This document shows, one piece after another, positions 21,896 to 33,359 of a DNA stretch of 64,000 bases. Position numbers and translations under genes: made by a program. A model generated the notes under the pieces. The model worked only from the letters and a program-made list of their open reading frames with translations. It was not told the DNA's origin and made no database searches. Position 1 is the stretch's first letter; every line of letters starts with the position of its first letter. The stretch lies in assembly GCA_020698575.1 (NCBI GenBank), contig CM036257.1:23327520-23391519 (forward strand). The letters run 5' to 3'. The DNA comes from Bostrychus sinensis (taxonomy: Eukaryota > Chordata > Actinopteri > Gobiiformes > Eleotridae).

Positions 21896-22540
21896 AAGAA
21901 CTCCCTGGGAAAGTTTTATGTAGAAGTATTATATAGTGTCATTGGAAACATTATTTCCAAATTAATGAATTTTCTCAGATAATATCCTGTAATGATAAAC
22001 CTCCGCAGTTTCCCACACAATCTCTTGGCAGCCTTTGCAGTTTTATATTTACAGCCGAGATGTGTATAAACGGCATAATAAAATGGAAGTTACAATCAAA
22101 ACTCAGATCCATCACTTTTATTTGCTTAGTATATCTCCGCACCAATGTTTACTGCAACTATTTACAACCGCTCCCCCGCGTCATATATCAACCCTGAGCT
22201 TTTACCTAAAAATACGAGCGGTGTGGTGTCTGCAGGTGCATTGGCTCGGTGTCACTGGGGTGTTGGGGCCACAGCACAAGATGGCTGCCTGTTTTTTTTT
22301 TTTGTTGTTGTTGTTGTTGTTGATGTGCTTGTGGAAGTGCGAGAGTGAAATGGGAAGTGGCACGCTTTGAGGATTTGGTACAGGGGTTGTCAGTGCTTGT
22401 GCATATGTGACAGAAATAGGGATTAGCGCATGAGGCTGCATGGGGGTGTAACTTCTGTCTATTTGTGTCTATGTGCTCAGGAGATAGGTGCGAAGACTTG
22501 TTTTTCATGTTTTATTTACAATTTTGTGCCTTTGAACTAG
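21896..22540. other. Unique interval with a T-run and (GTT)n at 22291-22323
   Basis: Moderate-complexity DNA at 21900-22280 without recognised repeats. A poly-T then (TTG)n tract follows. Overlapping frames on both strands read through the tract and are not genes. Confidence 0.35.
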
Positions 22541-22756
22541 AGGTGTAACATAACTATGCATTTAGAATTACTCTAAAAATATATATTCTGAGTACATTTT
22601 ACACCGTCAAGTACATTTTGAAGGAAAAGGTTGCTTTTATTCAAGCCCCTAAATGAGAAAAAGCTCTGGTACTAGCTCACTGACAATGTGGGTAGCAAAC
22701 TGTAACCAATGTAGTAGTGGTAGCAGTAGAAGACATTGATTGAATGAATATTTTAT

Positions 22757-22940
22757 TTAAGTGTCAAGTCAAGTCAAACTATTTCTAAAGCACATTTAAA
22801 ACAACCTAGGTTGACCAAATTGCTGTACAAGTCAGACATATTTCACAGCCATAAATACACACACTCATAAAAACAATAAAAACAGTTGAAGGCATAAAAA
22901 CAATAAGTAAAAAAACTGCATACAATAGAATGCATACATG
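22757..22940 (-). mobile_element. LINE 3' tail, reverse strand
   Basis: 'gtgtcaagtcaagtcaaactatttctaaagcacatttaaaacaacc...aaattgctgtacaa' is the reverse complement of an L2-type 3' end with repeated 'ttgac' units at the terminus. There is no coding part. Confidence 0.55.
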
Positions 22941-23274
22941 AAATTTTAACAAAAAAACTAGTAAAGTAAAAATGACAATATTGTCAATTGCAGTATTAAA
23001 CTTAGTCTTGGTCGCAGTAGCTCAGTTGCACTCACACTAGTAAAAGGTAAAATAAGTATATACTAGTTATAGGCAGTAAAATAATATGATTAAAATACAA
23101 CAGAATAGATTAAAAAATATATAAAAGATTTGCATATTTACAAATCTACAAAAAATATAAGTAAATAAATAAATTAATGTACACTACAGGTGATGTAGAG
23201 ATAACGCAGTACAATAATATGGCTGAGCAGTAACATGAATAACAGTTTATGAATTAGTAGTATTAGCTGTGGTA

Positions 23275-23375
23275 GTTGAAACAGTAGTAGTAGTAGCAGT
23301 AGCAGTAGTAGCACTATTACTACTAGTAGTATTAGTAGCAGTTGCAATAGATGTAGTATTAGTAGTAGTAGTAGC
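23275..23375. repeat. TAG trinucleotide array
   Basis: Imperfect (TAG/TAC)n, about 100 bases, inside the MITE-related block. Confidence 0.9.
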
Positions 23376-23599
23376 AAAGTAGTAATAGATGGTGCTCTGT
23401 GGTTACAAAAAAGACTTTCAAAGTAATTTAGCTTCACTTTACATTCAATACTTTTTCCCTGTTATAAAGTATCGCTTTTGCTGCATACTCTTACTTCTCC
23501 TCGAGTAATATTAAGTGACATTACTTACACTTAAGTATTCTTTCACCTCAGCCAAACACATGTACTCATGTATGTTCTATGTCATGTTGTATTTCTAAA

Positions 23600-24000
23600 C
23601 CACACTTTTCAGAGCTGACGGTCTGTAAACTCATACCGGTCTCTCTCCAAGGTGATTTAGGAGAACTATCGATTTCATAGTGCTTTCTTTGCTTTTCTTC
23701 TTTCTCATAAATAGCAGATCAAAGCCACGGCAGCCCGTGTTTGTTTTTCCTTTCTTTTTCTCCTGTGGGCTATTTACGCTGACATTTCCACCGCCGCTAT
23801 CCTTGTTACACGGCGGAGGGAAATCATTTCTGTGGCTCTCTCCAGACTCAGACACTGACGGCGATGACTTAGGGCCAGAGGCAAAATACCACACTGCTCT
23901 TGATGATGCTTTAATGGTGAGCCTGATGAAGTTAATGAAACAGGGATGGAGCTGCAAATGCCCATTCAGGGTAATGCCAGGGTTCCTTTTTTCCTCTTCA
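23600..24000. other. Candidate conserved non-coding block
   Basis: No repeats are recognised. It contains 'ggtgatttaggagaactatcgatttcatag' and 'gatgatgctttaatggtgagcctgatgaagttaatgaaacaggg', with TAAT-type cores. Frames exist on both strands, but neither has exon boundaries. Regulatory sequence is a plausible guess only. Confidence 0.3.
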
Positions 24001-24715
24001 TAAAATCATTTACACATTCATCAGCTTCCTCTTATTGATGGCCAAGTCACAGAGTCCATTTATTGAAGGCCAAGTCTCAAAGGTCAGCTGTCTAAGAAGA
24101 TATGAAAAGAACTTCCTCTCCCCAGACACCTCCACTAATTCAATTTATCCAATGCCTAAGGCCAGAGTTAAAGAGTACGTGTTGCTTTTGTTCAATTCAG
24201 GTTTATACAACATACATTTTACATTATGTTGATAAATGATGTGTTCATAATGATTTAGCCGCATCTAACAAAGACTCTTTCAGGCTGCATTTGTTCACCA
24301 TGGAAAATTTCACATTTAAAGCTCCTAAGAAACAAAAATAAGTTCAATTACTTCTTGTTTTACTTCCTATTTGGTCACGAGATGCCATCAAAAACTACTC
24401 ATTTCACCGTTAACCCACATTTTGTGTCATGTTATGGGTAACATGGACGCTAGAAAATAGGTTTCAGTATTGGGGTAGTTTAGCGCCAGTCCATTCAAAG
24501 CTTTAAAACAAACAACAAAAGCTTTAAATTAATCCTAAAATGAACAAGAGGCCACTGCAGTGAGGAGGTGAAGATGGGGGCGATATGATTGTTTTTTACT
24601 TCCTGTTAAAAGACGAGCAGCAGCGTCTTGGACTAACTAGCAATGAAGTGCATTCTGATTGGTTCCACAGTAAAGTAAGTTCCAGTGGTTTAGCTGTGAC
24701 GACATGGAGCAGGGT
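24001..24715. other. Interval with no recognised feature
   Basis: No supported gene, RNA or repeat terminus. Confidence 0.3.
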
Positions 24716-24947
24716 TGGGGACATTCACTCCCACATTCATAGGGGGAATTTTAAAGTCACCAATCCAAAACACATACATGTCTTTGGACTGTAGGAGGAA
24801 GCTGGATACCCAAAGAGAACCCACAGTAAGATGGGGAGGACACGCAGACTCCACCCAGAGAATTTGTATGTCAGCCAGCCCAAGAATCAAACCCACAACC
24901 TCCTCGCTGGGAGACAAGAACACTAATCGCTCTACCACCATGCCGCC
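24716..24947 (-). repeat. SINE family E, near-complete reverse copy
   Basis: On the minus strand: 'ggcggcatggtggtagagcgattagtg' (A-box region), 'gaggttgtgggtttgattcttgg' (B-box region), 'gtggagtctgcgtgtcctcc', 'cagtccaaagacatgtatgtg', then 'gaatgtgggagtgaatgt'. This is a tRNA-derived SINE layout. Confidence 0.75.
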
Positions 24948-24959
24948 TTAACTTGACAT

Positions 24960-25083
24960 ATATCTTACTCTTTCCTTGTGGCTTTTCCTTTCTGGGGTCT
25001 CCACAGCAAATCATCTGCCACCTAGCGTGTGATTTGCTTTTATATTTTTCTGATCCAAACTTCTCCGGCTTGGGACTGGCAAA
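24960..25083. repeat. Repeat family C fragment
   Basis: 'ctttctggggtctccacagcaaatcatctgccacc' and the closing 'cggcttgggactggc' match a second copy at 59270-59408 in the same order. Confidence 0.6.
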
Positions 25084-25126
25084 AAGAGTATACTGGCTTG
25101 TAACGCCCTGTGGCTGGATTTTGATG

Positions 25127-25480
25127 CACTATATTTCCAAAAGTATTCACTGATCACCCAAATAATTGAATTGGGATTATGGTGCAGCATTGTTTTTAGG
25201 AGCAGGACTTAGTTCGAGTGAAAAGAGCTCCAAGAGATTTTGGACCTCAACCCGACAGAACACCTTTGGGATGAATTGGAGCGATGAATGTGAGCCAGGA
25301 TTTCTCGTCCAACATCAGTGTCTGACGTTGGATGAGAACATCAGAAACGTAGATGTCTGACGTAGATAGATGCAAAAGCTGGGCCCATGTCATATTAAAC
25401 CCTACGGATTACGAATGGGATGTCGCTTAAGTTCATATGCGTGTAAAGGCAGGTGAGCTAATACTTTTGGAAATAAAGTG
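25127..25480 (+). mobile_element. Tc1/mariner-like deletion derivative
   Basis: Inverted termini: CACTATATTTCCAAAAGTATT on the left (from 25127) and, reverse-complemented, CACTTTATTTCCAAAAGTATT on the right (ending 25480). The internal frame 25243-25287 reads DLNPTEHLWDELER then stop, the C-terminal motif just after the last catalytic acidic residue of Tc1-like transposases. Most of the transposase is deleted, so the element is dead. The flanking TA is preserved only on the right. Confidence 0.85.
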
Positions 25481-25499
25481 TATGTCATATGTATATTTT

Positions 25500-26532
25500 T
25501 AAGTGCTTGAACAACTAACAACTAATAAATCGTGTGGTTATTAATATCCATTTCACAGCTTCTGACTAAATTTGCATATTATAATGGTCTTCTCATTCCC
25601 TTCTTTTCTCTTTTGTCTAAACTCAGTCACGCTTATTTTTCATCTGTCACAAGAAAGGTGAATGAAACAATGTCTGTGTGGCTCACTGCACAACGAACAT
25701 CAACATGACATTTAAACCAAGCCCCTCTGTAGCCCCTGATCTGTGGCTGGACCAGACTCTGCCCTTGTTCCTGTCTGGTGTCAGCTCAAAGGCCAAACAG
25801 AATTGCTTCACGATCTTGACTTACCAATACACAGGGGGGAGGGAAAAAAAAAGCTTAATATTTGCCGCTAATGATGTCAGTGACAGATACCTGCATGATG
25901 AGGTGCTGCTGATGACCGAGTAATAAAACAAATGAAATGGCCTCGGTGATGATGATGCCAGTGGTGGTGATGAAGGCTGGGGCTGCTGGTCATTAGGAGG
26001 TTAATGAAGTGGAGAAGATGAATGAAGAATATTATGAAGTTGGAATCAATAAGGTTTATAATACACTGAAATACAGACGGGCTTTGTTTGGTATAAAGTG
26101 AAAGATCAGAAGTGTCAAGTTCATTTTTTCTCTATTTGTTATCGCATTTAGTAAGAGACACTGGGTTAAAGTAGAAGGTCAGAGGAGAAAACTTTGTTGA
26201 AATCCTAATTCAAAAATAAAATTTGTAGCAGCAGTTTTAAAGTCGCTGGTCTTTACTGCCACCATTGCAGTCAGGGCTTAGCAGAGCATGACCCATGTGT
26301 CCTATGTGAATAGGCTTTTAGATTTTGAGATTTGGGTGTTAAATGAAGACATTATTCCAAAGGGTTTCCACAATTTTCCACATTTGTTGAATTAAAATGA
26401 GCAAAGATACACAGGGTCTAAAGTTTTGGTTTGAGGCCCAGTTCCAGACAATAAAAGGCCACACCTGCCCCACCTGGCTATAGAGTCACAAAGAAAGGCT
26501 CCTCCCACTCATTAACCCAAACTAAAAACCAG
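25500..26532. other. Unique interval; 25820-26060 is a candidate conserved non-coding block
   Basis: The segment around 25860-26060 ('gctaatgatgtcagtgacagatacctgcatgatgagg', 'gtcattaggaggttaatgaag') is repeat-free with TAAT/ATTA cores. No gene evidence in the whole interval. Confidence 0.3.
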
Positions 26533-26915
26533 TTAAAGGATTGAAAGCTCCTATATTATACTTTTTCAGGCTTTTTTGAAATGATTTGCAGAGAACGCTT
26601 GGATTAGGTGTTTGTCTTTTAGCATCATGACGTGAACAGACAGCATGGAAGGGATAGTTACAATTATAATGCTTAAAAAATGATACAGTAAGAATAGTAA
26701 GATATTTTCTTAATCTTTTGAATGTAAATTGTATTTTTTTGTTTTTTTTCTTGTTGTTTTGTTGTGAAGTATAGCCATGTTTACTTGACAATTTCTACTT
26801 AAATGTTAATTGGGTTAGCACAATAAGTCTCAACTTTGAACTAAAACCTTTCGGTCTCTCTCTCAGATCTAATGGAAGCATTGTATTGCTTATTGTTTAC
26901 TTTTAATGACCGAAT

Positions 26916-26953
<38 letters not shown>

Positions 26954-27129
26954 CGTAGAGCTGTGAGACCGAGCATTTTCAGATCTTACAAAAGAAATGG
27001 CATCAGCAAAAAGGATTACTCAAACAAGCGTGAATGAAACAAAGTACTACTCCTGTTATGTTTTTGAGGTGAAACATTATAACATGGTAAAAACTCCAGA
27101 AAGTCGGTTCGATAATACGGAACCTTTAA
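26533..27129 (-). repeat. Repeat family A, reverse copy, interrupted
   Basis: The left part has 'gctcctatattatactttttcaggc' and 'cagagaacgcttggattaggtg'; the right part has 'gttatgtttttgaggtgaaacattataacatgg' and ends 'ggaacctttaaa'. Between them lies a LINE-like 3' end. Confidence 0.6.
26690..26953 (+). mobile_element. LINE 3' end with (AACT)n tail, forward strand
   Basis: 'ttgcttattgtttacttttaatgaccgaataaact' passes into about ten AACT units (26914-26953). A tandem short-unit tail after an AATAAA-like signal is typical of some LINE 3' termini. It splits a repeat A copy, so it is a younger insertion. The left boundary is approximate. Confidence 0.5.
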
Positions 27130-28699
27130 ACTCAAAGCAAAAATATTAAGATTATGCTACTCAGGATATTATATGAATAAATTGTAATATTATAAAGTAT
27201 TATTCGATACCAAAATAGCAAATAGATTTACTTTAAGGGCTCAACTAAAAGTTAGGTGGTTTTAAGCAGATAATATGCAAGATTTCTCATTAAGAGTAAA
27301 GTCATGTCCCAGATGGTAACATGGTGATGAGTCTATTGGCGCACCATCTGTCCTGCTCCACTGTTTACATCCCATTTTGACAGTTACTGTGTACCTTTAG
27401 CGTAGCCCTTGTGCACATGAGAACAGGTACAGTGAATCAGGTTTATAAAGTTTCATTAACAGCTGCTGCTGCTACAAGCCCTAAAGGAGATGAGGTTTAT
27501 TTTCTTAGTGTATGGACTCAAGCAGCAGAAGAGAGGTGTATTTATGTTGTTAATGTGTTCATTCACAAGATATTGAGTGATTTAAGGCGTACTCACACCA
27601 GGGTCATTTGAACCGCTCGGTGTCCAGGTACGATCAGGGAGGGGTCTTAGTCCGGTTACGTCATCAGCTCAGAGGACGACAGGCTGCTACGCCATCGTAA
27701 CCGCCCTTCCTGCGCTTCCAGAAGTAAAATTCAGATAAATTTTCTTCCCTTGACTTTTTGAAAAATCCTTATATTAAAAGTCCAACGGCTCGAGGAAGGC
27801 TAATCAGCTTCGGGGTAACTCATGAGCATAAAATTATTCCTTTCACTATGAATACGTAGCTGAAAATTGCCAAAAGGCAAAGTTACAGATGCAATTTGCA
27901 GAATTTTCAAGTTTTAGTTCATCTTTTTAAAATAAATGAATTGTGTTATTGTCATGAGTTACCACAGAGCTGATTAGCCCTCGTCAAGCTTTTAAATGAG
28001 AAAATTAATGGGAAATTTACTTCCAGAACCAGGGGTGGGTGGTCACTGCTGAGCTCCATTTTGCTTTCACCAAAAAAAGTTAACATTTTTAAAAGCTACA
28101 GAAAAAAATGTGTGCCTAGCAGCCTTAATTTTGAGTCTATTTTAAGTTGCATTAGTTTCCTTACGAGGAGCTGCAGGATATAAGGAGGCCTGCTGTCTAC
28201 AGTTTTTATTCATCAGGAAGATGAGTGCAAAGATCAAATTGTTTTGAGCTTTGATACAATATTATTAATTTGAGAACAAGGCTCGTAGTTGTGCACATGC
28301 ACATGACCCAACCTTCTGGTTTCTGGATAACTTTCTCTATCAAACCACTGTCATCCACTGGCTGTAAGCTTCACTTTAAAGCAGACTTCACAAAATCTAC
28401 TTCAGCTTTGACCTATTGGCCCTCTGTATTTGAGTAAATGACTCACAGACTCAGAGCTTGTGCTGTGTTTGCGGTTAGTATTAAAACTCTGGAGCGTGAC
28501 AAAGGCAGTGTCAGAGATATCACCTTTGGGAGCACACTCAGGGCTCGTGTACGGAGTGGCCACTGTTCACAAATAAATACATAATCCATCTTTTTTTTTT
28601 TTCAAATAGTCCAATAGAAAAAGTTCATCTTAAAGGTACGCTTGCTAACTAGGCTGCCATATTACAAGTTATGGTTAGAGTTTTATGTCATGTCCAGTA
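27130..28699. other. Largely unrecognised interval; MITE-like start at 27575
   Basis: 'aaggcgtactcacaccagggtc' near 27575 resembles the left end of a fish MITE, but no right end was found. Bases 28360-28560 look unique. No gene is supported. Confidence 0.3.
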
Positions 28700-29410
28700 T
28701 ATTGGTATCTTCTCCAAGCTTAACCATTATATTGCCAATTCCCTTTTTAAACTAATATGAAATAGTCTGTAATAATCTGCAACATGTAGGCTCTCGTATT
28801 TATCTTAGAGGGTTGTATCCTTTTCATTGTACAACATGAAGTGCTTGGGGTCCCTATGGCTCTACAGGCTAATAATGTCCTTACTAAATATAAGTCCTAT
28901 ACCAGAGATAATGGCTTCTACAATTTAATAAGCCATACAGCAGTGGATCTCCCATTAACGATGGAGCTTAATCCTTGATCTAATCTATGTACAAGGTCCT
29001 TGAACAGTGCCCTCTGTGATTGTAACATAATGAGCTGAGACTTCATATAGCTAAATGCCTATCTTAGCTTCATGCTGCGCTATAGGAAATGTCATAATTA
29101 TATCTTTAATCTAAATATTATCACATAAAAACATATTGAAATCCTTGTCTCTAATGACCCATTAAATCTTTATAGAAATAACACATTGATTTGTACTGAC
29201 AAAGGGGTGAGTGTTAATCAGTGGGTATAAATGTAAATGAGGGCGTGCTAATGACTCTGCTAATGATGTTGGTGACATGGAGAATAACAGAGTGAGTGAG
29301 ATAGCATCATGGAGGTAATCCTAATCACAGTTTAATAGAGAGAGAGGCCACGCGCGAAAAATCATTCCCCTGTGAGATTCAGTGGCAGGGCCTGAAAATA
29401 CAGTTGCATA
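28700..29410. other. Best candidate conserved non-coding block (about 700 bp)
   Basis: The longest repeat-free stretch with even complexity. It is rich in homeodomain-like cores ('caatttaataagcc', 'cccattaacgatggagcttaatcc', 'gtgctaatgactctgctaatgatg') and lacks any frame of note. Its texture fits deeply conserved developmental enhancers. This is inference from appearance alone. Confidence 0.35.
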
Positions 29411-29650
29411 GGGTCTTTATAAAAAGGATAGAAAACAACTTTTTATATATATATACGACCACTTGGCGTCCTAACTGTCCTCTTTCACCAAGCACAAAGA
29501 AACTGGTTATAAATTTGTGTTTAGGCTTTTGAGTTTAAAATTAGACTTCACCAGTCACCAGTTTTCAAATCCAGGGGACCCTCGAGTCCTCAGTTTTAAA
29601 GTCCGAGTCACAAAACACCGCTCCAAGTTCCGTCCAAGTCTGAGTCACCT

Positions 29651-30019
29651 ACGTTATAATATCCCCTCAAAAACATACCTGGAGTTGTGTTTTGTTTCAT
29701 TCACGCCTGTTTGAGTAATCCTGTCATCTCCCGCCGCTGAGTTTTGCGTGGTTCCTCGAGTCTCCGCCTCTCCTACGAACCCCCGCCCACTCCAGGAAGC
29801 ACTGACCAATCAACGAGCCCTCTACATCCAGTCTGCGCTCATTCATTTATCCCAAAAAACAGTGCACAGATCTTTTTCCACTGTTTCCTCACAGCTACTT
29901 TTCATTTTGTAGTAAAATGGCATCATACAAAAAGTTTGTGAAACATGTAATGCTGTTCTAGGATGGCTATGATTGGTTTAAAAGAAATATGAATAAAAGC
30001 ATAATATTTACCCTTTAAG
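29651..30019 (+). repeat. Repeat family A, second subfamily, forward copy
   Basis: 'cccctcaaaaacatacctggagttgtgttttgtttcattc' at the left, 'ccgcccactccaggaagcactgaccaatcaacgagccctctac' in the middle and 'ccctttaag' at the right. It matches 6098-6447 in reverse. Confidence 0.7.
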
Positions 30020-30410
30020 TCATGTTAAAGTTGTTCACAAATCAGAGTCAAAGTCTGAGTCATCAGTTCAAAAATCACGGTCAAGTCAGTAAAAAAGACA
30101 TAAAAGGAAAACAGATTTTTTTTCCTTCTAATTATGCATGTTCTTGTGATCTTTGTGCTTTTCCAAGAAGTAAATGCTAAATGTATTTTTTTTTTTTTTT
30201 TTACTTTTTGGAATACAAAACTAGACTTTGTAAGTATTTCTGAGTAGGCGTTATATGGTTTTTGCATTCAGAATTCAAAACACTCTTCTTTGCTTTGTGT
30301 TTTGTAATAAACATGAGCAGAATGTAAAGTTCAGAAATGTAAAACAGTGTTTATTGGAGCAGATAAGGCTCCGGCTTCAAACACCACAAGAAAATACAAA
30401 AAGATTTACT
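30020..30410. other. Interval with poly-T tract at 30185-30202
   Basis: No gene. The T-run could be an old retroelement tail, but nothing adjacent supports this. Confidence 0.3.
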
Positions 30411-30590
30411 CTGGGGGTGCACAGTGGTCCGAGTGATTAACAATTCTGCCTCTCAGAATGGAGGTTGTGGGTTTGATTCCTGGGCCAACTCACAATCTTT
30501 CCAAAGACATGCATGTGTGAGGTGAATTTGTGACCTTTAAATGTGAATGAATGTCAGAGTGAATGGTTGTCTGTCAAGGTATGTCTCTAA
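30411..30590 (+). repeat. SINE family E, forward copy
   Basis: 'ggtgcacagtggtccgagtgattaac' (A-box region), 'ggaggttgtgggtttgattcctgg' (B-box region), then 'ccaaagacatgcatgtgtg' and 'tgtgaatgaatgtcagagtgaatgg'. This is the same order as 24716-24947 on the other strand; the middle is shortened. Confidence 0.7.
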
Positions 30591-30980
30591 ACAGGGCCGT
30601 AGCCTACGCAGGATTCTCAAAATACTGAGGTCCAACAAAGCTGCCGGTCCTGTGGCAGAGGAGCAGAGTTACCCTCAGTATCTGTCTGCGACAAGAAAAA
30701 AGCAGCCAAGGCTGGATAAGGACATAATCAGAGCTTGACATTAGCACTAGTCAACCTGCTAAAGGTGGGCAGATTTTTGTTTTGGCTAGTGATACCCTTA
30801 CTCCCACTAGCAACTTTGGCTGGTTGAATTTTATGCACCTATTTCTTAAATTTAGAGGTTAGGCCTGAATTTAGGTTGCTCAGCTTTAGTGTACACGTTT
30901 TATATAGTAATTCATCATGATTAAAGAAAGAAACATTAAATATTAATTTAAACAAGATAACATGTTTTAAAAGATGTGAT

Positions 30981-31715
30981 ACCACAAGGCAAGGCAAGGC
31001 AAGTTTATTTGTTAGTACAATTCATACACAGAGTAATTCAAAGTGCTGTACAGAAAAAAGGCAAGTTTCAAAGTACAAAGACAAGAATTACAATTAAAAC
31101 AATAAAATCAAATATCAAAATTATAATTAAGAATCGATTTAAAATTAAATTAAAAGAGAAGAGTGCAGATAAAACACTTTCAGTTGACATATGCACAGCT
31201 AAAAAGAACAGTTTTAAGTCTGGACTTGAACATTGTCAGAGTAGAGGTCTAACATTGTCAGGAAGACTGTTCCAGAGTTTAGCTGCATAAAACTGAAACT
31301 CTGCTTCACTGAGTTTAGTCCTGACTCTGGGCACCAGCAGGAGACCTGTCCCTGAGGTTCTCAGAGTCTGAGATGGTTCATATGGGACCAACAGGTCAGA
31401 GATGTACTGTGACTGTGGTGCTAAGCCATGGAGAGACTTGTACACAAGCAGAGCTGTTTTAAAGTCTATTCTCTGAGCAACAGGAAGCCAGTGCAGAGAC
31501 CTGAGGACAGGACTAATATGGTCGTACTTCCTGGTTTTGGGCAGGACCCGAGCAGCAGTGTTCTGGACGTCCTGCAGCTGTCTTACAGCTGGTTTAGTGA
31601 GTCCAGTGAGCAGACCGTCTAACCTGCTGGAGATAAACGCATGAATAAGTCTCTCTAGGTCTGGTTTAGACAGTATACCTTTGATTCTGGCAGTGTTTTT
31701 GAGATGGTAAATAAT
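30981..31715 (-). mobile_element. 5'-truncated L2-like LINE, reverse strand
   Basis: On the minus strand a 159-codon open frame (31236-31715) is followed by a 3' untranslated region ending 'ctgtacagcactttgaattactctg...aataaacttgccttgccttgcc'. The (CCTTG)n terminus at 30985-31003 is the usual 3' end of this fish LINE type. The 5' part including the catalytic domain is missing. Confidence 0.9.
31236..31715 (-). pseudogene. L2-like LINE ORF2 C-terminal fragment, still open
   Basis: In order: YHLKNTARIKGILSKPDLE, LIHAFISSRLDGLLTGL, ARVLPKTRKYDHISPVLRSL, HWLPVAQRIDFKTALLVYKS, LHGLAPQSQYISDLL, TSGTGLLLVPRVRTK and LWNSLPDNVR before the stop. These are the thumb and C-terminal segments of L2 reverse transcriptase proteins. 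Three residues usually seen after SSRLD appear to be missing in frame. No frameshift or stop interrupts the 159 codons, so the insertion is probably not very old. Confidence 0.92.
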
Positions 31716-32280
31716 TTAATGTGACTGTTGAAGTGCACAGAGACACATTTATTTATTGTGCTGTAAACCTGTAAATTTGATAAATCCCTGTCCATACATG
31801 AAAAACTAGTTCTTTAAACTTATACTATACTACTATTAAATATACAAAAAACTTAACTAATTGTGGCTACTAAAAACACTAATTGACTTGTAACATTTGA
31901 CAAAGACTAGCCACATCGGCCTGTGAGCAAAGAAGTAAATGGACATAACCCAGGACTATAACAAAAATATGGCGTAAAAAATACAGCGGTACGGACTTCA
32001 TGGACCTCATAGCTGCATACGGCCATGGTCTCTAGGTGTCAGCCCCTCAATTAAGTGGCCACTGTCCAAAGTGTGCTCCGCCTCAGGCCCGGAGTAGCTG
32101 GGATATTCTCCAGCCCCCCCACAAGCCCTAAGAGGAATAAGCAGCATCTACTCTAGTAGCATGGTCTTAAAACAGCACTTGAGAAAAATCAATTGAAATC
32201 TCACTAAAAAGCGTCTAGCAATGATTTATCTAAAGCCGTATCCCACTGATAGCACAAAAGTCCAAATTAGTTACAAAGCT
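31716..32280. other. Interval with a short retroelement tail at 32084-32140
   Basis: 'gagtagctgggatattctccagcccccccacaagccc...gaggaataagc' is a familiar fish repeat tail, also seen diverged near 13765. No gene is supported. Confidence 0.4.
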
Positions 32281-32640
32281 CTTATTCATACATGCATTTA
32301 GCTGGTTTCCCACAGTATCCTCAACCTAATTTATCCTACAAAATGGCAGCCCAATCTGTTTCTCTTTTTCGGAAGATTCATTCGGGTTTCGAGGATCTCC
32401 AAGAACACAGATGCTTCGAACCCCCACAGTTGTGCCCGTGTCCCAGAGCAGGAGGAAGTGACAAGCCTCTGTGCGGAGACTTGGACGTTTTCCCCGCTAA
32501 TGATATAGAAATCCAGTGCCGAGCAAATCTACTGGGGACCGATGCTGTCTCCGTTTGGCAGGAATTTTGTTTATATGTATACAGCTGCAAACCGTGTCCT
32601 GATGCCACTTTCTAGTTCTCGTGGTAATTGGGTCGGCATC
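32281..32640. other. Unique block with a 107-codon frame; possible conserved non-coding element
   Basis: A frame at 32292-32615 has an in-frame ATG at 32343 and runs to a stop at 32613, with no recognisable domain and no flanking splice sites. The other strand is also open over much of the same DNA. 'gctaatgatatagaaatcc' and the balanced composition suggest conserved non-coding sequence at least as much as coding. Confidence 0.25.
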
Positions 32641-32889
32641 GGGGGGAGAGTGTGATCCATACTAAAAACCTCATGGGGCTTAATGAGCAGGCACAATGTG
32701 ACTCTGTGTGTGTGCTAAAGCTGAGAGGAACTTTCTCTAATGCAGCCAGTCTAATATTCAGTGTTTGAATGGATTCATAGATGAGCTACCTATGTTTAAT
32801 TCTGCTCAGTAAGGCCGAGTCTGGTTTGGAAAAGAGGAAATAAACCTTACAAAAACTGAACTCAAACAGCTACAAATACAAAACAATCA

Positions 32890-33090
32890 TAAACAGGGGG
32901 GCTGCAGTGTAGGTGATAGAGGTTGGGGGCTCGATTCCTGCTACAGCCATTGAAGTATGGGTGTATGTATATGTGATTGTTGAAAGGCTGTTGACGCAGA
33001 GCCACGCCTCCGTCAGTCCATCAGTGTGAAGTGGCTTAAACCACCACCAGTGTGTGACGGCGGAGTGAATGAATAATGGAGTGTTTTGAG
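32890..33090 (+). repeat. Degenerate SINE, forward
   Basis: 'ggggggctgcagtgtaggtgatagagg' and 'ggggctcgattcctg' look like decayed A and B boxes; 'gtcagtccatcagtgtgaag...gtgtgtgacggcggagtgaatgaataatgg' matches the tail of a common tRNA-SINE. Confidence 0.5.
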
Positions 33091-33114
33091 AGGCTTAGGC
33101 TAGTGCAACATAAA

Positions 33115-33296
33115 GGAAGGACATTTTTTTTAGGACTTTTTCAGCTTTTTTAGACAGTGCAGTCGAGAAGTGACAGGAAATCACGAGCAGGGACAGACAT
33201 TTGACAAAGTCTTGGAGTCCAGACTCGAACCCATGACACAGAAGCAGACTGTAGTTGCCCTGCAGCTCTACCAACTGAGCTGTACCGCGCCACAGT
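33115..33296 (-). repeat. tRNA-derived SINE, complete-looking, reverse
   Basis: Minus strand: 'gtggcgcggtacagctcagttggtagagctgc' (A-box), 'atgggttcgagtctgg' (B-box), then a body and an A-rich end ('aaaaaagctgaaaaagtcctaaaaaaaatg'). Both polymerase III promoter boxes are intact by eye. No acceptor stem pairing, so it is a SINE rather than a tRNA gene. Confidence 0.8.
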
Positions 33297-33359
33297 AAGT
33301 CGATTTTTATGTATATGTTTTCTTTCTGGGCTGCTCCTTTACCTAGTCACTGCAGTGAG

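Larger units (their letters stand above)
22541..23560. repeat. Composite MITE-related block with nested LINE tail and TAG array
   Basis: The left part contains 'tgagtacattttac...aagtacattttg' and the right end, reverse-complemented, reads CTGAGGTGAAAGAATACTTAAG, both typical of the AAGTACTTTTACTC MITE family. Inside are a shared block with the 21-kb array (22645-22735), a reverse LINE 3' tail (22757-22940), a scrap of SINE D head (23008-23030) and a TAG array (23275-23375). A target duplication was not found. Confidence 0.5.

Noticed and set aside
22202..22508. Frames with poly-glutamine or poly-valine next to the (GTT)n tract
   Set aside because: Both strands are open simply because of the poly-T and (TTG)n repeat. 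No exon signals.
30185..30202. Poly-T tract as a transcription terminator or retroelement tail
   Set aside because: No polymerase III gene upstream and no retroelement body adjacent.
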